Source of the DNA: Caldilineaceae bacterium
GTDB lineage: Bacteria > Chloroflexota > Anaerolineae > Caldilineales > Caldilineaceae
Reading direction: 5' to 3'
NCBI GenBank assembly: GCA_019637695.1
Contig: JAHBVG010000052.1
Coordinates: 1-44,545, forward strand
DNA length: 44,545 nt
Shown here in pieces: positions 1 to 8,162 of this stretch. The notes beneath the pieces were generated by a model. The model had not been told where the DNA came from. It did not search any database and saw only the letters and a list, made by a program, of their open reading frames with translations. Numbering within the stretch: the stretch's first letter is position 1; the number at the start of each line of letters is the position of its first letter. Position numbers and translations under genes: made by a program.

Positions 1-27
1 CCAGTTATTATTCCCTAATCCCCACAT

Positions 28-699
28 TCAACTCAACACAAAATCAAACGTCGCTTCCTTGCCCGCGGCGCTGTCGCGCATGTCCACCACCAGGGCCGGG
101 TGGAAGATGCTGTCGCGGGCGTTGGCCGGTTCGTCGGGGAAGTAGATCTGCGTCGTCAGCAGGGATGTGTTGGGACCCTGAACTTTCACGTGGATGTGGC
201 GGGTGCGTCCTGGGTAGAGCCCCGGCAGGATGGTCTCTAATCGGTAGACGCCGTCCTCGCCGGTGAACTGATGACCGCGCAGTCGGTAGCCCACGTTGTC
301 GTATCGGCCGGCGTCATCGGCCTGCCAGAAGTCGAGGATAGCGCCGGCAATGGGCGTACATCCTGTGGTCAGCACGCGACCTGTTACGATCAAGTGTGTA
401 CCCGCCATCCCCTCTTCGAGCAGGCTGGCGCGTTCGGGTGTATTGGATGTGTAAAACGGTCCTTCGGTTTGGGCGATGGTTTCATCGTGATCATCGCACT
501 GAGGCGTCGGCTCAAGGATGGGCGCTTCGGCGGCGCTCTCGGGTAGGGCGTCTGGCGCATCCACAGTGGGCGGCGGTGTGGCAGTCTGCGGCAGAGGAAC
601 TGCACAGGCCGCCAACAGTAGCCCGGCGCTGGCGGCGGCGCTGTTCTGCAAGAACTGGCGGCGGCTGAACGGTTGTTTGCGATTCGGATGGAATGTCAT
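28..699 (-). CDS. Secreted intradiol ring-cleavage dioxygenase-like lipoprotein
   Basis: 223 residues, ATG preceded by GGAG. The N-terminus has a twin-arginine-like motif (SRRQFLQN) and a lipobox ending in LLLAACA, so it is probably exported and lipid-anchored. A linker rich in Pro and Thr follows, then the core of the intradiol (catechol/protocatechuate) dioxygenase family: QTEGPFY, the GRYDN tyrosine, and LYPGRTRHIHVKV with a tyrosine and two histidines that match the family's non-haem Fe(III) ligands. The family opens aromatic diols between the two hydroxyls. Exported single-gene members are known, but their substrates mostly are not. No other aromatic-degradation genes lie nearby, so the substrate cannot be inferred. 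It is divergent from the DUF4432 gene. Confidence 0.88.
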   Translation of the reverse strand: MTFHPNRKQPFSRRQFLQNSAAASAGLLLAACAVPLPQTATPPPTVDAPDALPESAAEAPILEPTPQCDDHDETIAQTEGPFYTSNTPERASLLEEGMAGTHLIVTGRVLTTGCTPIAGAILDFWQADDAGRYDNVGYRLRGHQFTGEDGVYRLETILPGLYPGRTRHIHVKVQGPNTSLLTTQIYFPDEPANARDSIFHPALVVDMRDSAAGKEATFDFVLS

Positions 700-888
700 A
701 GCGCGTCTCCATTTGGATCAGTGAATCAGCGGCCCAAAGCCCATGTCAGTGCAACGCATCTGAATTGTCTCCATTGCGTGTAGCGCATCATAAAGAATGG
801 CGGCGGCAGTGAATGTCATCCCCATTCCTGATGCTTGATTTGGCGGGACAGAAAGGATCGGAGTGCATTTCAGTTTAGGGGCGCTCCG

Positions 889-927
889 GTTGGGTCCGTG
901 ACCCAACGCCGCCGGTCCGTGACCGGC
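889..927. repeat. Two adjacent hairpins with the same core
   Basis: Hairpin 1 (889-907) pairs GTTGGGTC with GACCCAAC; hairpin 2 (911-927) pairs GCCGGTC with GACCGGC. Both have the loop CGT, so both contain GGTCCGTGACC. They lie 3 bases apart and about 50 bases upstream of the 979-1007 promoter. They could be a dispersed palindromic element or a regulatory site; the sequence does not decide. Confidence 0.6.
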
Positions 928-978
928 GCAGAGCATTCTCGCCCCCGATTTGAACTAGACCCAGAGGATCGGACAGGC

Positions 979-1007
979 TTGGAAAAACACTCGTCTCCAC
1001 GTACAAT
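979..1007 (+). promoter_or_regulatory. Sigma-70-like promoter for the DUF4432 gene
   Basis: TTGGAA at 979-984, a 17-base spacer, and TACAAT at 1002-1007. The predicted start site near 1014 gives a leader of about 45 bases before the ATG at 1059, which has AAAGGTGA upstream. Confidence 0.65.
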
Positions 1008-1058
1008 GAAATCAGCCTGTCCACCTTCCTCACTTCAACCATCGACAAAGGTGACCTC

Positions 1059-2141
1059 ATGGAAACACGCATTGATCTGATTCCCGCTCAGTTTGCCGAG
1101 AAAGAGCGTTCGTTGGCTGCGTTCGGCCCACTGTCGGCCAGTGGATTTCAATTCCCCAGCGGGGTAGCCGCGGTGCGGCTGCGCAGTGACGCCGGCGAGG
1201 TGACGATCCTACCTTTTCAGGGGCAGCAGATCTGGTCGTTGATCTTCGAGGGGCGCGATCTCACCATGCGTTCCATGTTCGAGCAACCATACCCAACGCG
1301 CGAATTTTTGCACACCTTCGGCGGCTTTCTTCAGCATTGCGGCGTCACCGCTGTGGGCGGTCCTGGCCCAGAGGATAGCCATCCGCTGCATGGGGAATTG
1401 CCCAACGCGCCCTATCAATCCGCGTACGTAGTCACTGGCGAGGATGACAGCGGCGCTTACATCGGCGTGGGCGGCAGTTATCGGCATACAGTGGCTTTTT
1501 CGTACAACTACACCGCGCAGCCATTGGTCAAACTCTACAAGGGCCGCACGCTCCTCTCGGTGGAGATGACGATCACCAATCACAAGCGCTCGCCCATGGA
1601 GATCTTCTACCTGGCCCATGCCAACTTCCGCCCCATCGACAATGGACGGCTGGTCTACAGCGCGCAACGCACGCCCGACCATGTGCGCGTGCGCTCGTCG
1701 ATCCCCTCGCATATCAAACCGGGGCCGGGCTACAAAGAGTTCATCGCGGAATTGGGACGCGAACCGACTCGCCATGAAACCCTCTCCCCGGATCTGCCCT
1801 TCGACCCGGAAGTTGTCTTCTTTATCGATTATACGGCGGATGGCGACGGCTGGGCGCACTCTATGCAGATCCACCCGGATGGCAGGGCTGACTATATCCG
1901 CCATCGCCCGGATCAGTTGCCCAAAGCCACGCGCTGGATCAGCCGTACCCCAGATCAGGATGCCATCGCCCTGGTGGAAGCGGGGACGAGTGAGCCAGAG
2001 GGATACAGCGCGGAGAAATCCAAGGGCAACGCCCATCTGTTGGGGGCCGGTGAGAAGTTCTACTGCCAGATGGAGATGGGCGCGCTTTCGGCGGCGGAAG
2101 CGTCAGAAATTGCGGGGCAGATTGAGAGGATGATTGGCTAA
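1059..2141 (+). CDS. DUF4432 family aldose 1-epimerase-like protein
   Basis: 360 residues, with a Shine-Dalgarno-like AAAGGTGA before the ATG. The sequence fits the DUF4432 branch of the galactose-mutarotase fold: an N-terminal beta-rich part (EVTILPFQGQQIWSLIF), the HTFGGFLQHCGV and HPLHGELPNAPY blocks with conserved His residues, and a C-terminal part ending in a GAGEKFYCQMEMG strand. Mutarotase-fold proteins bind sugars and interconvert anomers; for DUF4432 members the reaction is generally unproven. No signal peptide is visible, so it is probably cytosolic. It stands alone downstream of its own promoter. Confidence 0.82.
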   Translation: METRIDLIPAQFAEKERSLAAFGPLSASGFQFPSGVAAVRLRSDAGEVTILPFQGQQIWSLIFEGRDLTMRSMFEQPYPTREFLHTFGGFLQHCGVTAVGGPGPEDSHPLHGELPNAPYQSAYVVTGEDDSGAYIGVGGSYRHTVAFSYNYTAQPLVKLYKGRTLLSVEMTITNHKRSPMEIFYLAHANFRPIDNGRLVYSAQRTPDHVRVRSSIPSHIKPGPGYKEFIAELGREPTRHETLSPDLPFDPEVVFFIDYTADGDGWAHSMQIHPDGRADYIRHRPDQLPKATRWISRTPDQDAIALVEAGTSEPEGYSAEKSKGNAHLLGAGEKFYCQMEMGALSAAEASEIAGQIERMIG

Positions 2142-2185
2142 CCTGCTGTAGGCGGGGACAAGTGGTCTCAGCTACATTCTATGCC

Positions 2186-2224
2186 GTCAGTGGTCCGCAG
2201 TCTGCTGTCCATCGTCAGCCGTCC
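2186..2224. repeat. Degenerate heptamer array (GTC-type)
   Basis: Five successive 7-base units beginning GTC (GTCAGTG, GTCCGCA, GTCTGCT and so on), then a partial one. The array overlaps the stop codon and last base of the CPBP protease gene. It is one member of the window-wide short-period repeat family. Confidence 0.7.
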
Positions 2225-2895
2225 TCCCTCCCCATCGCCAGGCTGATCTGCACGGCGTTAGCGACATAATGGGCGATGACCGGCGCGAGCAGACTTCCAC
2301 TCCAGAGGAAGAGGAGGCCGAAGACGATCCCGCCCAGGCCGGCGCCGATCATCCCCCAGCTTCCTTGCGGGCTATGCAGCAGCCCAAAGACAATGCCAAA
2401 GATCAGCAATAGCAGACCCTCTGGCGCAAGCGTCGAAAGTCCGCCCAGCAGCAAACTGCGAAAGAGCAGTTCCTCCAACAACACCACGGGGATCAGCGCC
2501 AGCAGCACCCAATAAAATTCCCGATTGGTCCTCGGCACAATGTAGGTGATCACCACAGAAGAGTAAAAGCGTTGGCCGGTGCGGCGCACAATCTGGTGGG
2601 TGACAATGTAAAAGACAAAGGCCAGGGCCAAACCGACACCGATGCCGATCCAGAGTTGGGTGAAGGGCTGCGGCATATGCCAGCCGAGGCGGGCTGGCTC
2701 CAGGCCGCTGAGGAAACCCAGCCCGATCACCACCGCCAGGATCACCACGCGCGCCAGATTTTCCTCTGGCATCAGCAGCAGGTTGCGATCTGGCTGCCAG
2801 GTCTTGAGCAGCCGCGCCGTTGCGTAGGTCCCATAGCCGATGAAGGCTGTCAGGCCGAGGGTGAGGATCACAAAGAGCCAATAGTTCCAGATCAT
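2215..2895 (-). CDS. CPBP family intramembrane metalloprotease
   Basis: 226 residues with about seven hydrophobic membrane segments. The CPBP (CAAX protease/bacteriocin-processing, Abi) signatures are present in order: EELLFRSLLLGG (EExxxR) near residue 145, FGLLHSPQG with a candidate zinc-ligand His near 175, and PVIAHYVANAVQ (HxxxN) near residue 210. Family members cleave or process membrane or prenylated proteins, and some give bacteriocin immunity; the target here is unknown. It is a single gene, convergent with the DUF4432 gene and divergent from the serine hydrolase. Confidence 0.9.
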   Translation of the reverse strand: MIWNYWLFVILTLGLTAFIGYGTYATARLLKTWQPDRNLLLMPEENLARVVILAVVIGLGFLSGLEPARLGWHMPQPFTQLWIGIGVGLALAFVFYIVTHQIVRRTGQRFYSSVVITYIVPRTNREFYWVLLALIPVVLLEELLFRSLLLGGLSTLAPEGLLLLIFGIVFGLLHSPQGSWGMIGAGLGGIVFGLLFLWSGSLLAPVIAHYVANAVQISLAMGREDG

Positions 2896-3124
2896 AGATA
2901 CAGTGTATAAGAGCTTCCGGCTTTCGTCTATTGAGCCACCCTCTGCGCAGGGTCAACATACGCTCATATTTCACGCCTCGGCCCGCATTTGTGGCTTTCA
3001 ACCATACGTCTTTCGTTGCACGAAGCTACGCCCCCGATACACCTTTTGCCTCATGCCCTAACCCTGATTGAACGGTAAACTCCAGCCAGCATTGATGTTT
3101 ACACTCAAAAGGAGATCCCCCACA

Positions 3125-5083
3125 ATGTACACCCGTTTGACGATGATCGCTCGAGCTGCCAGCTTTCCTCAATTGATGCGCAGGGGCGTCGCGCTGACGC
3201 TGGCCTGGTTGCTCATGATGCTGTCGATCCTCCCTGCCCAGGCAGTGGATCTGGGCGATCTGCCCGATCTCGAACCATTCATGGATGACGTCATCCTCGC
3301 CCAGTTGGAAGAACTGGGTATCCCCGGCGCGGCGGTAGCGGTGGTGGCTCAAGGGGATCTGCGGCTGGTCAAGGGCTACGGCTATGCGGATCGAGAAGAG
3401 AATCGGCCTGTGGATGGGGAGCGCACCCTCTTCCGCACCGGCTCGGTGGGCAAACTCGTCACATGGACGGCAGTGATGCAGCTCGTGGAAGCAGGCCAGC
3501 TTGATCTCCACGCCGATGTCAACACCTATCTGGATTTCACCATTCCGGCCACCTTCGCAGAGCCGATCACCCTCTTCCACTTGATGACCCATACCCCTGG
3601 CTTTGAGGATGTGGGCGAATCTCTCTTCGTCCTCTTGCCGGAGCAGATGATGCCCCTGCGCCAATACCTGATCGAACTCCAACCCGCTCGTGTCTTTCCG
3701 CCGGGAACGGTTCAGGCCTATTCCAACTACGGCACGGCGCTGGCCGGTTATATTGTCGAGCGGATCGCCGGCGAACCCTTCACCGATTATGTGGAGCGCG
3801 CCATTTTCGCGCCCTTAGAGATGGAACACAGTACGCTGCGTCAGCCTGTGCCAGCGACGTTGAACGATCAACTGGCCGTAGGCTATGGCAGCGGGCAGAC
3901 AGATCCGAACCGGGGTGGCTTCGTCTTCATGCCGCCCTATCCCGCCGGGGCCATGAGCGCATCCGCCGGGGACATGGGCCGATTTTTGATCGCCCATGCG
4001 CAGGAGGGGCGCTATGGAGAGGAGACGATCTTGCAGCCCGCCACCATCCATGCCATGCAGCGCCGCCACTTCGCCCCCGATCCCCGGTTAGATGGGATGG
4101 GCTACGGCTGGATGATGCAGCGGGTGAATGGACACGAGGTACTCTTCCATCGCGGCTCTACCTTCCAGTTCAACGCTGGGATCTATCTGCTGCCCGGCGA
4201 GGATGTGGGGCTGTACATCGTCTACAACGGCCTGGGCGGCCAGGAGGCTCCGGCTCAACTCTGGCAACGATTCATGAATCGCTACTATCCTGGGCCGGGT
4301 GTCGAGAAGCTGATCCCGGCCTCGGATGCACAGGGAATCTCCGCCTATACCGGGGAATACCACCTGGCGCGGGCGGACTTCACAGGGCCGGCCACGGTCT
4401 TCCGGCTGCTAGAATCGGCCCAGGTCACGGCGTCCGATGGCTATTTACAACTGATGATGGAGGGACAAAGCAAGCGCTTTGTGGAAGTGGAACCAGGTCT
4501 CTTCCGCCACGAGGATGAGGAATCCTACCTGGCCTTCCACACCGATGGCAATGGGACGCAGTGGCTCTCGATGGATGGGCAACCCGCCTTTCTCAACTTC
4601 ACCGCCAACTCTGCCTTCCAAGTCCCTTGGTATGCCACGCTATCGGTCAGCGCGCTGCTTTTGCTGCTGACATTGCTGATCTTCATTGCCTCTGCGTTAG
4701 GATGGACGATCAGCGCACTGCGCCGGCGCGGAGAAGCGAGATCGCCTCTGTCTGTGCGGTTGAGTCGCTGGCTGGCCGCAGGCTTTGTCCTCTTGCTCAT
4801 CCTTTTTCTCGGCGGGCTTGCCAGCATTGTAGGGGATATTGATCCGATCTACGGTGTGCCCCGTATCTTCTTCGGCGCGCCGACAAATGTCGATATCGTC
4901 CTGCTACTGCCCTGGGGTATGGCTGCGCTGGCCGTAGGGCTGCTCGTGGCTACGATCCTGATCTGGCGCGATGGGATACGACGCAACGCCATCGCCCTTT
5001 GGTCACGCATCCACCACAGCCTGCTCGCCATCCTGGCTGTGGCCGTCGTTGGCTGGCTGGCCTATTGGAATCTGCTGGCGTGA
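3125..5083 (+). CDS. Serine hydrolase (class C beta-lactamase family) with C-terminal membrane domain
   Basis: I chose the ATG at 3125 because AGGAG lies just upstream; an in-frame ATG at 3068 has no such site. 652 residues: a signal-anchor-like segment (residues 20-40), a beta-lactamase/penicillin-binding-protein-like catalytic domain with SVGK (Ser107, Lys110) and YSN (Tyr199-Asn201), then HRGSTF in the position of the third motif. A linker domain and four membrane helices close the protein (about residue 510 onward). Family members include D-aminopeptidases, esterases and beta-lactamases. The catalytic domain is probably outside the cytoplasmic membrane. The substrate cannot be told. Confidence 0.88.
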   Translation: MYTRLTMIARAASFPQLMRRGVALTLAWLLMMLSILPAQAVDLGDLPDLEPFMDDVILAQLEELGIPGAAVAVVAQGDLRLVKGYGYADREENRPVDGERTLFRTGSVGKLVTWTAVMQLVEAGQLDLHADVNTYLDFTIPATFAEPITLFHLMTHTPGFEDVGESLFVLLPEQMMPLRQYLIELQPARVFPPGTVQAYSNYGTALAGYIVERIAGEPFTDYVERAIFAPLEMEHSTLRQPVPATLNDQLAVGYGSGQTDPNRGGFVFMPPYPAGAMSASAGDMGRFLIAHAQEGRYGEETILQPATIHAMQRRHFAPDPRLDGMGYGWMMQRVNGHEVLFHRGSTFQFNAGIYLLPGEDVGLYIVYNGLGGQEAPAQLWQRFMNRYYPGPGVEKLIPASDAQGISAYTGEYHLARADFTGPATVFRLLESAQVTASDGYLQLMMEGQSKRFVEVEPGLFRHEDEESYLAFHTDGNGTQWLSMDGQPAFLNFTANSAFQVPWYATLSVSALLLLLTLLIFIASALGWTISALRRRGEARSPLSVRLSRWLAAGFVLLLILFLGGLASIVGDIDPIYGVPRIFFGAPTNVDIVLLLPWGMAALAVGLLVATILIWRDGIRRNAIALWSRIHHSLLAILAVAVVGWLAYWNLLA

Positions 5084-5092
5084 ATCGTCCGC

Positions 5093-5602
5093 TCAATAGA
5101 GGAGCGCGCCCACCACGCCCGCTAACACCAACAGCAGGGGAACGGGCAGACGCCCGGTTAATCCCAGGCCGATGCTGCCGAGGACAATGAGGACGCTGGA
5201 GAGACTTATGCCGTTTTGTTGGAGCAGCCGCATCACCACAACGAGGAAGATGCCGGAGACCGCCAGCCCCAACCCGCGTACAAACCCCTTCATGAGGGGA
5301 TGGTCGCCCACGCGTCGGTGCAGCGCATCCACGGCCAGCACGACCATCGGCGGCAGGCTGATCGCCAGCGTCGCCAACAGCGCGCCGCGCAGCCCGTCGG
5401 TGAGGTAGCCCAGGCAGATCACCCAGAGGCCGCTCGGCCCTGGGCTGATCTGCCCGATAGCCAATGCTTCGGCAAATTGACGGTCGGCGGCCCATCCTCG
5501 CGCCAGCAGATCGGCGTGGATGCTGGGCAGGTTGCCGGTGCCACCGGTGGAAAAGAGCGATGCCTTGAGGAAGATCCAAAAATAGGTGAATGGCTCGATC
5601 AT
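5093..5602 (-). CDS. chrA: Chromate transporter, C-terminal-type half
   Basis: 169 residues, very hydrophobic, with the conserved N-terminal pattern of a chromate transport (CHR) domain: KASLFSTGGTGNLPSI followed by the ISPGPSGLW loop. It is the second of two single-domain CHR genes; its ATG overlaps the stop of the upstream partner (ATGA at 5599-5602), implying translational coupling and a heterodimer. CHR proteins are secondary transporters that export chromate; short two-gene versions are a recognised form of the family. The substrate here could be another oxyanion. Confidence 0.88.
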   Translation of the reverse strand: MIEPFTYFWIFLKASLFSTGGTGNLPSIHADLLARGWAADRQFAEALAIGQISPGPSGLWVICLGYLTDGLRGALLATLAISLPPMVVLAVDALHRRVGDHPLMKGFVRGLGLAVSGIFLVVVMRLLQQNGISLSSVLIVLGSIGLGLTGRLPVPLLLVLAGVVGALLY

Positions 5603-6222
5603 AGCCGATCTCCTCTCCGCCGCAGCGTTTCACCCCACAGGCTCAGCCCGCTCACGATCCCCGCGCTGCACAGGACAAGGATCACCGGCAGTTGCCAGAT
5701 CACCACGGCCAGCGCGCTCCCTGTCACGATCAGCAGGCTTGTGATCAGGCTGCGGCTGCTCTCACGCTGGCTGGCCTTTAACAGCGGGCGCACCATGTTG
5801 ACGGTGAGCAGCAGCCCCAATCCCACCGTCGCCGGGACAACGCCGCGCAGCGCGGCCTGGATCACCGGCTGGTTGCGCAGATCGGCGTAGAGCGCTGTCA
5901 TGGCGATGGTGATGGCGACGCTGGGCAGCATCAACCCGAACAAAGCCGTCAGCGCGCCCGCCATCCCCGCTACCCGTCGCCCCACGAGGATCGTCATACA
6001 GAGGAGGTTGATCCCCGGCGCGGCCTGGCAGATCGCCCAATCGCGCGTGAACTCTTCTGCCGAAAGCCAGCGATGACGGTCCACCACGGCGCGGCGGATC
6101 ATAAAAAGGGTCGCCGTGCCGCCGCCAAACGACTGCGCGCCCAGCAGGATCCAAACCCAGAAGAGACGCCAGAGCGAGATCGTGCGGGCGCTCTCCACCG
6201 AACGTGTAAACGAGTCTGACAT
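5599..6222 (-). CDS. chrA: Chromate transporter, N-terminal-type half
   Basis: 207 residues, a single CHR domain: LGAQSFGGGTATLFMIRR near the start and the CQAAPGINLLCM loop, followed by about four to five hydrophobic helices. It is the first gene of a two-gene operon with the other half, with a 4-base overlap. Together the pair has the same content as one long two-domain ChrA. No obvious Shine-Dalgarno site precedes the ATG. A heptamer array lies upstream, between this gene and its presumed promoter region. Confidence 0.88.
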   Translation of the reverse strand: MSDSFTRSVESARTISLWRLFWVWILLGAQSFGGGTATLFMIRRAVVDRHRWLSAEEFTRDWAICQAAPGINLLCMTILVGRRVAGMAGALTALFGLMLPSVAITIAMTALYADLRNQPVIQAALRGVVPATVGLGLLLTVNMVRPLLKASQRESSRSLITSLLIVTGSALAVVIWQLPVILVLCSAGIVSGLSLWGETLRRRGDRL

Positions 6223-6262
6223 AGGAGTTGATTTCTAGAAAGAGATGATGACAAAAGACAAT

Positions 6263-6340
6263 CGCAGACCGCAGACAGCAGATGGCAGATCGCAGACAAA
6301 GCTACCTGCTACCTGCCACCTGCCACCTGCAAACCTGCAT
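6263..6340. repeat. Degenerate heptamer array (CGCAGAC / CCTGCCA types)
   Basis: Ten consecutive 7-base units: five of the CGCAGAC/AGCAGAT type, one transition unit, then four of the CCTGCCA type. The period is exact throughout while the unit sequence drifts. The first type is identical to units inside rsmA at 32051-32092. Confidence 0.8.
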
Positions 6341-6411
6341 CTCCGTAACTTTATGCCATGAAGATGACAATGCCAAACCGCTCAACCCGTCGGGAAGCCC
6401 TGGCCCTAAAT

Positions 6412-6440
6412 TTGTCGGATCAGCCCAGAACTGGTATAGT
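6412..6440 (+). promoter_or_regulatory. Promoter of the candidate small RNA
   Basis: TTGTCG at 6412-6417, a 17-base spacer and TATAGT at 6435-6440, with TGG immediately before (extended -10). Start is predicted near 6447, only about 6 bases before the first hairpin. Confidence 0.65.
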
Positions 6441-6446
6441 TAACTT

Positions 6447-6505
6447 TGAACCGAAGAGGCCGACCCTCTTCACCGGCGGAGACAAAGACGTCTCCGCCTT
6501 TTTTT
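6447..6505 (+). ncRNA. Candidate ~60-nt small RNA with two hairpins
   Basis: Downstream of the 6412-6440 promoter are a hairpin GAAGAGG/CCTCTTC (6453-6471, 5-base loop) and, 3 bases later, a 9-bp hairpin GGCGGAGAC/GTCTCCGCC (6475-6498) followed by seven T. The predicted transcript is too short to code for a protein. It could be an independent small RNA, or an attenuated leader; the next gene starts 222 bases past the terminator and seems to have its own -10 element. No known RNA family was recognised. Confidence 0.45.
6475..6505 (+). terminator. Rho-independent terminator
   Basis: Perfect 9-bp stem GGCGGAGAC/GTCTCCGCC with a 6-base loop, followed by TTTTTTT (6499-6505). It is the clearest intrinsic terminator in the window. 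Confidence 0.85.
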
Positions 6506-6592
6506 ATGCCCTCGTTTCGCCCCCGATTCCCAGGCAGAGTATAATGGAGCCTGGATGATCGCGTTTTTGGGGCTGTCCCCACTGACAAGAGA

Positions 6593-6667
6593 TTAAGCGA
6601 TTGGGCGATTAAGCGATTGATCTCAGCCGCCCCTCTCTCAGTCTCCTAATCTCTCAATCTCCCAATC
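6593..6667. repeat. Opposed 8-base-period arrays
   Basis: The left arm repeats an 8-base unit ending in GCGATT; the right arm repeats the complement-type unit (AATCTC with two variable bases). The two arms can pair imperfectly. Similar GAGATT arrays occur near 19534-19596, 24870-24900 and 27812-27885. Confidence 0.6.
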
Positions 6668-6727
6668 TCAACAGCCAAGCGGCTGTTTCTTTTACCAATA
6701 TTTGATTCTGACAAAGGAGTTCCCCAC

Positions 6728-7951
6728 ATGACATCGCCCATGGGATTTCTGTTCAACGAAGAACATGAGATGGTGCGCAAGATGGCCCGCGAGTTTGCCG
6801 CCAACGAGATCGCGCCGCGGGTCAAAGAGTTCGATCGCAAGCAGGAACTCGATCCCGAATTGTTGCCCAAGATGGCCGCGCAAGGCTTCTTGGGGATCTG
6901 CATCCCGGCGCGCTACGGCGGCGCGGGCATGGACTATATCAGCCTGGGCATTGTCAGCGAGGAGTTGGAATACGCCGACACCGCCGCCCGTGTGATCATG
7001 AGCGTGCATGTAGGGCTGAACAGCCTGGGGATCTTCCAATGGGGCACAGAGGAGCAAAAACAGCGGCTGCTCGCCCCCCAGGCCCGCGGCGAAAAGATCG
7101 CCTGTTTCTGCCTCACCGAACCTGACGCTGGCACCGACGTACAGGCCATGCGCTCCACGGCGCGTCGTGAGGGGGATGTCTACATCCTCAACGGCGAGAA
7201 GGTCTGGATCAGCCTGGCCGATGTGGCCGATCACTTCCTCGTCATCGCCAAGACCGATGCCAAAGCGCAGCCAGCCCACCGCGGTATGTCCGCCTTCATC
7301 GTCAGCCGCGACATGGCGGGGCTGACGTCGGGCAGCTATCACGGCAAATTGGGCGTGCGCGCCGGCAACACGGGCTGGATCAAAATGGACAATGTGGAGG
7401 TCCCCGCCGAAAACCGTATCGGCGAGGAGGGCGAAGGCTTCAAGATCGCGCTGACCTGCATCGACAACGGACGCTACACCGTCGCCGCCGGCGCGCTGGG
7501 GCTGATCCGCGCTTCGCTCGACGCCAGCACCCGCTACGCCAAACAGCGCAAGACCTTCGGCAAGCCCATCGCCGAGCATCAACTTGTGCGCCGCATGATC
7601 AGTTTGATGGTGCAGCGCCGCGACGCCGCCGAGTTGCTGGTCTATAAAGCCGGGTGGATGAAGAATCAAGGGCTGCGCAATACGCGTGAAACCACATTGG
7701 CCAAATGGTTCGCCACCGACGCCAGCTTCGACAGCGCCGCCGACGCCGTGCAGATTCACGGAGCGTATGGGTTCAGCGATGAATACGACGTAGAGCGCTT
7801 CCTGCGCAACAGCAAGGGCGCGGTGATCTACGAAGGCACGCGCGAACTCCAGCAGCTCCTGCAGGCTGATTTCGAGATGGGCGGGCGCGATCTTCCCCGT
7901 CTGCGCTGCGAACTTCCCGCCTACGACGCCGATGTGTGGATGGCGGAGTGA
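6728..7951 (+). CDS. Acyl-CoA dehydrogenase
   Basis: 407 residues, normal length for the family, ATG preceded by AAAGGAG. The domains run in order: N-terminal helical domain, a middle beta domain with CFCLTEPDAGTDVQAM and NGEKVWIS (FAD/acyl contacts), and a C-terminal helical domain with RKTFGKPIAEHQLV and IYEGTRELQ, whose Glu is at the position of the catalytic base of short/medium-chain enzymes. It oxidises acyl-CoA to 2-enoyl-CoA with FAD and passes electrons to ETF, which is encoded directly downstream. The chain length or branching of the substrate cannot be read from the sequence. First gene of an operon with etfB and etfA. Confidence 0.95.
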   Translation: MTSPMGFLFNEEHEMVRKMAREFAANEIAPRVKEFDRKQELDPELLPKMAAQGFLGICIPARYGGAGMDYISLGIVSEELEYADTAARVIMSVHVGLNSLGIFQWGTEEQKQRLLAPQARGEKIACFCLTEPDAGTDVQAMRSTARREGDVYILNGEKVWISLADVADHFLVIAKTDAKAQPAHRGMSAFIVSRDMAGLTSGSYHGKLGVRAGNTGWIKMDNVEVPAENRIGEEGEGFKIALTCIDNGRYTVAAGALGLIRASLDASTRYAKQRKTFGKPIAEHQLVRRMISLMVQRRDAAELLVYKAGWMKNQGLRNTRETTLAKWFATDASFDSAADAVQIHGAYGFSDEYDVERFLRNSKGAVIYEGTRELQQLLQADFEMGGRDLPRLRCELPAYDADVWMAE

Positions 7952-7952
7952 T

Positions 7953-7997
7953 GGGGATTGGGGACTGGGGACTGGGGACTGGGGATCGGGGATTGGG
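7953..7997. repeat. Degenerate heptamer array (GGGGACT type)
   Basis: Six consecutive 7-base units GGGGATT, GGGGACT (three times), GGGGATC, GGGGATT and a partial unit. It begins 2 bases after the stop codon of the acyl-CoA dehydrogenase. It closely resembles heptanucleotide short tandem repeats described in filamentous cyanobacteria. Confidence 0.9.
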
Positions 7998-8118
7998 TAT
8001 GAGTTGTGCGCCGTCTGCCCTCCGCGGTCGCCCTTCTAAAACAGACCCGCAACCCAGCATCAACTTGTCCACAATCCTATCCGCTACAATCAAAACGTAC
8101 ATGGCCGTTTTCCTGTAG

Positions 8119-8140
8119 GGGTGAACCTCTGTGTTCACCC
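8119..8140 (+). repeat. Hairpin just upstream of etfB
   Basis: A perfect 8-bp stem GGGTGAAC/GTTCACCC with a 6-base loop, within a GTAGGGGTGAACC context that resembles the arms of the palindromes at 24776 and 38351. It ends 8 bases before the etfB Shine-Dalgarno site, so it could affect translation or mRNA stability in the operon. Confidence 0.55.
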
Positions 8141-8162
8141 GCTATAACAAGGAGAGAACAAC

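Larger units (their letters stand above)
700..1058. other. Divergent intergenic region with two hairpins and one promoter
   Basis: 359 bases between two divergent genes. It holds a pair of adjacent hairpins (889-907 and 911-927) and a good sigma-70-like promoter for the rightward gene (979-1007). No convincing small gene was found; an open frame on the minus strand at 718-936 has no ribosome binding site or recognisable motif. Confidence 0.6.
6223..6727. other. 505-base intergenic region: array, sRNA-like unit, promoter, inverted 8-mer arrays
   Basis: In order: a heptamer array (6263-6340), a promoter plus two-hairpin unit ending in a terminator (6412-6505), a TATAAT candidate at 6540-6545 that may serve the acyl-CoA dehydrogenase operon, and a pair of oppositely oriented 8-base-period arrays (about 6593-6667). 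No protein gene is supported. Confidence 0.65.

Noticed and set aside
718..936. 72-codon minus-strand frame upstream of the dioxygenase
   Set aside because: No ribosome binding site, low-complexity composition, and it covers the twin hairpins; treated as intergenic.
6540..6545. Second strong promoter for the acyl-CoA dehydrogenase operon
   Set aside because: TATAAT is present but there is no -35 or TG extension; mentioned only as a candidate.
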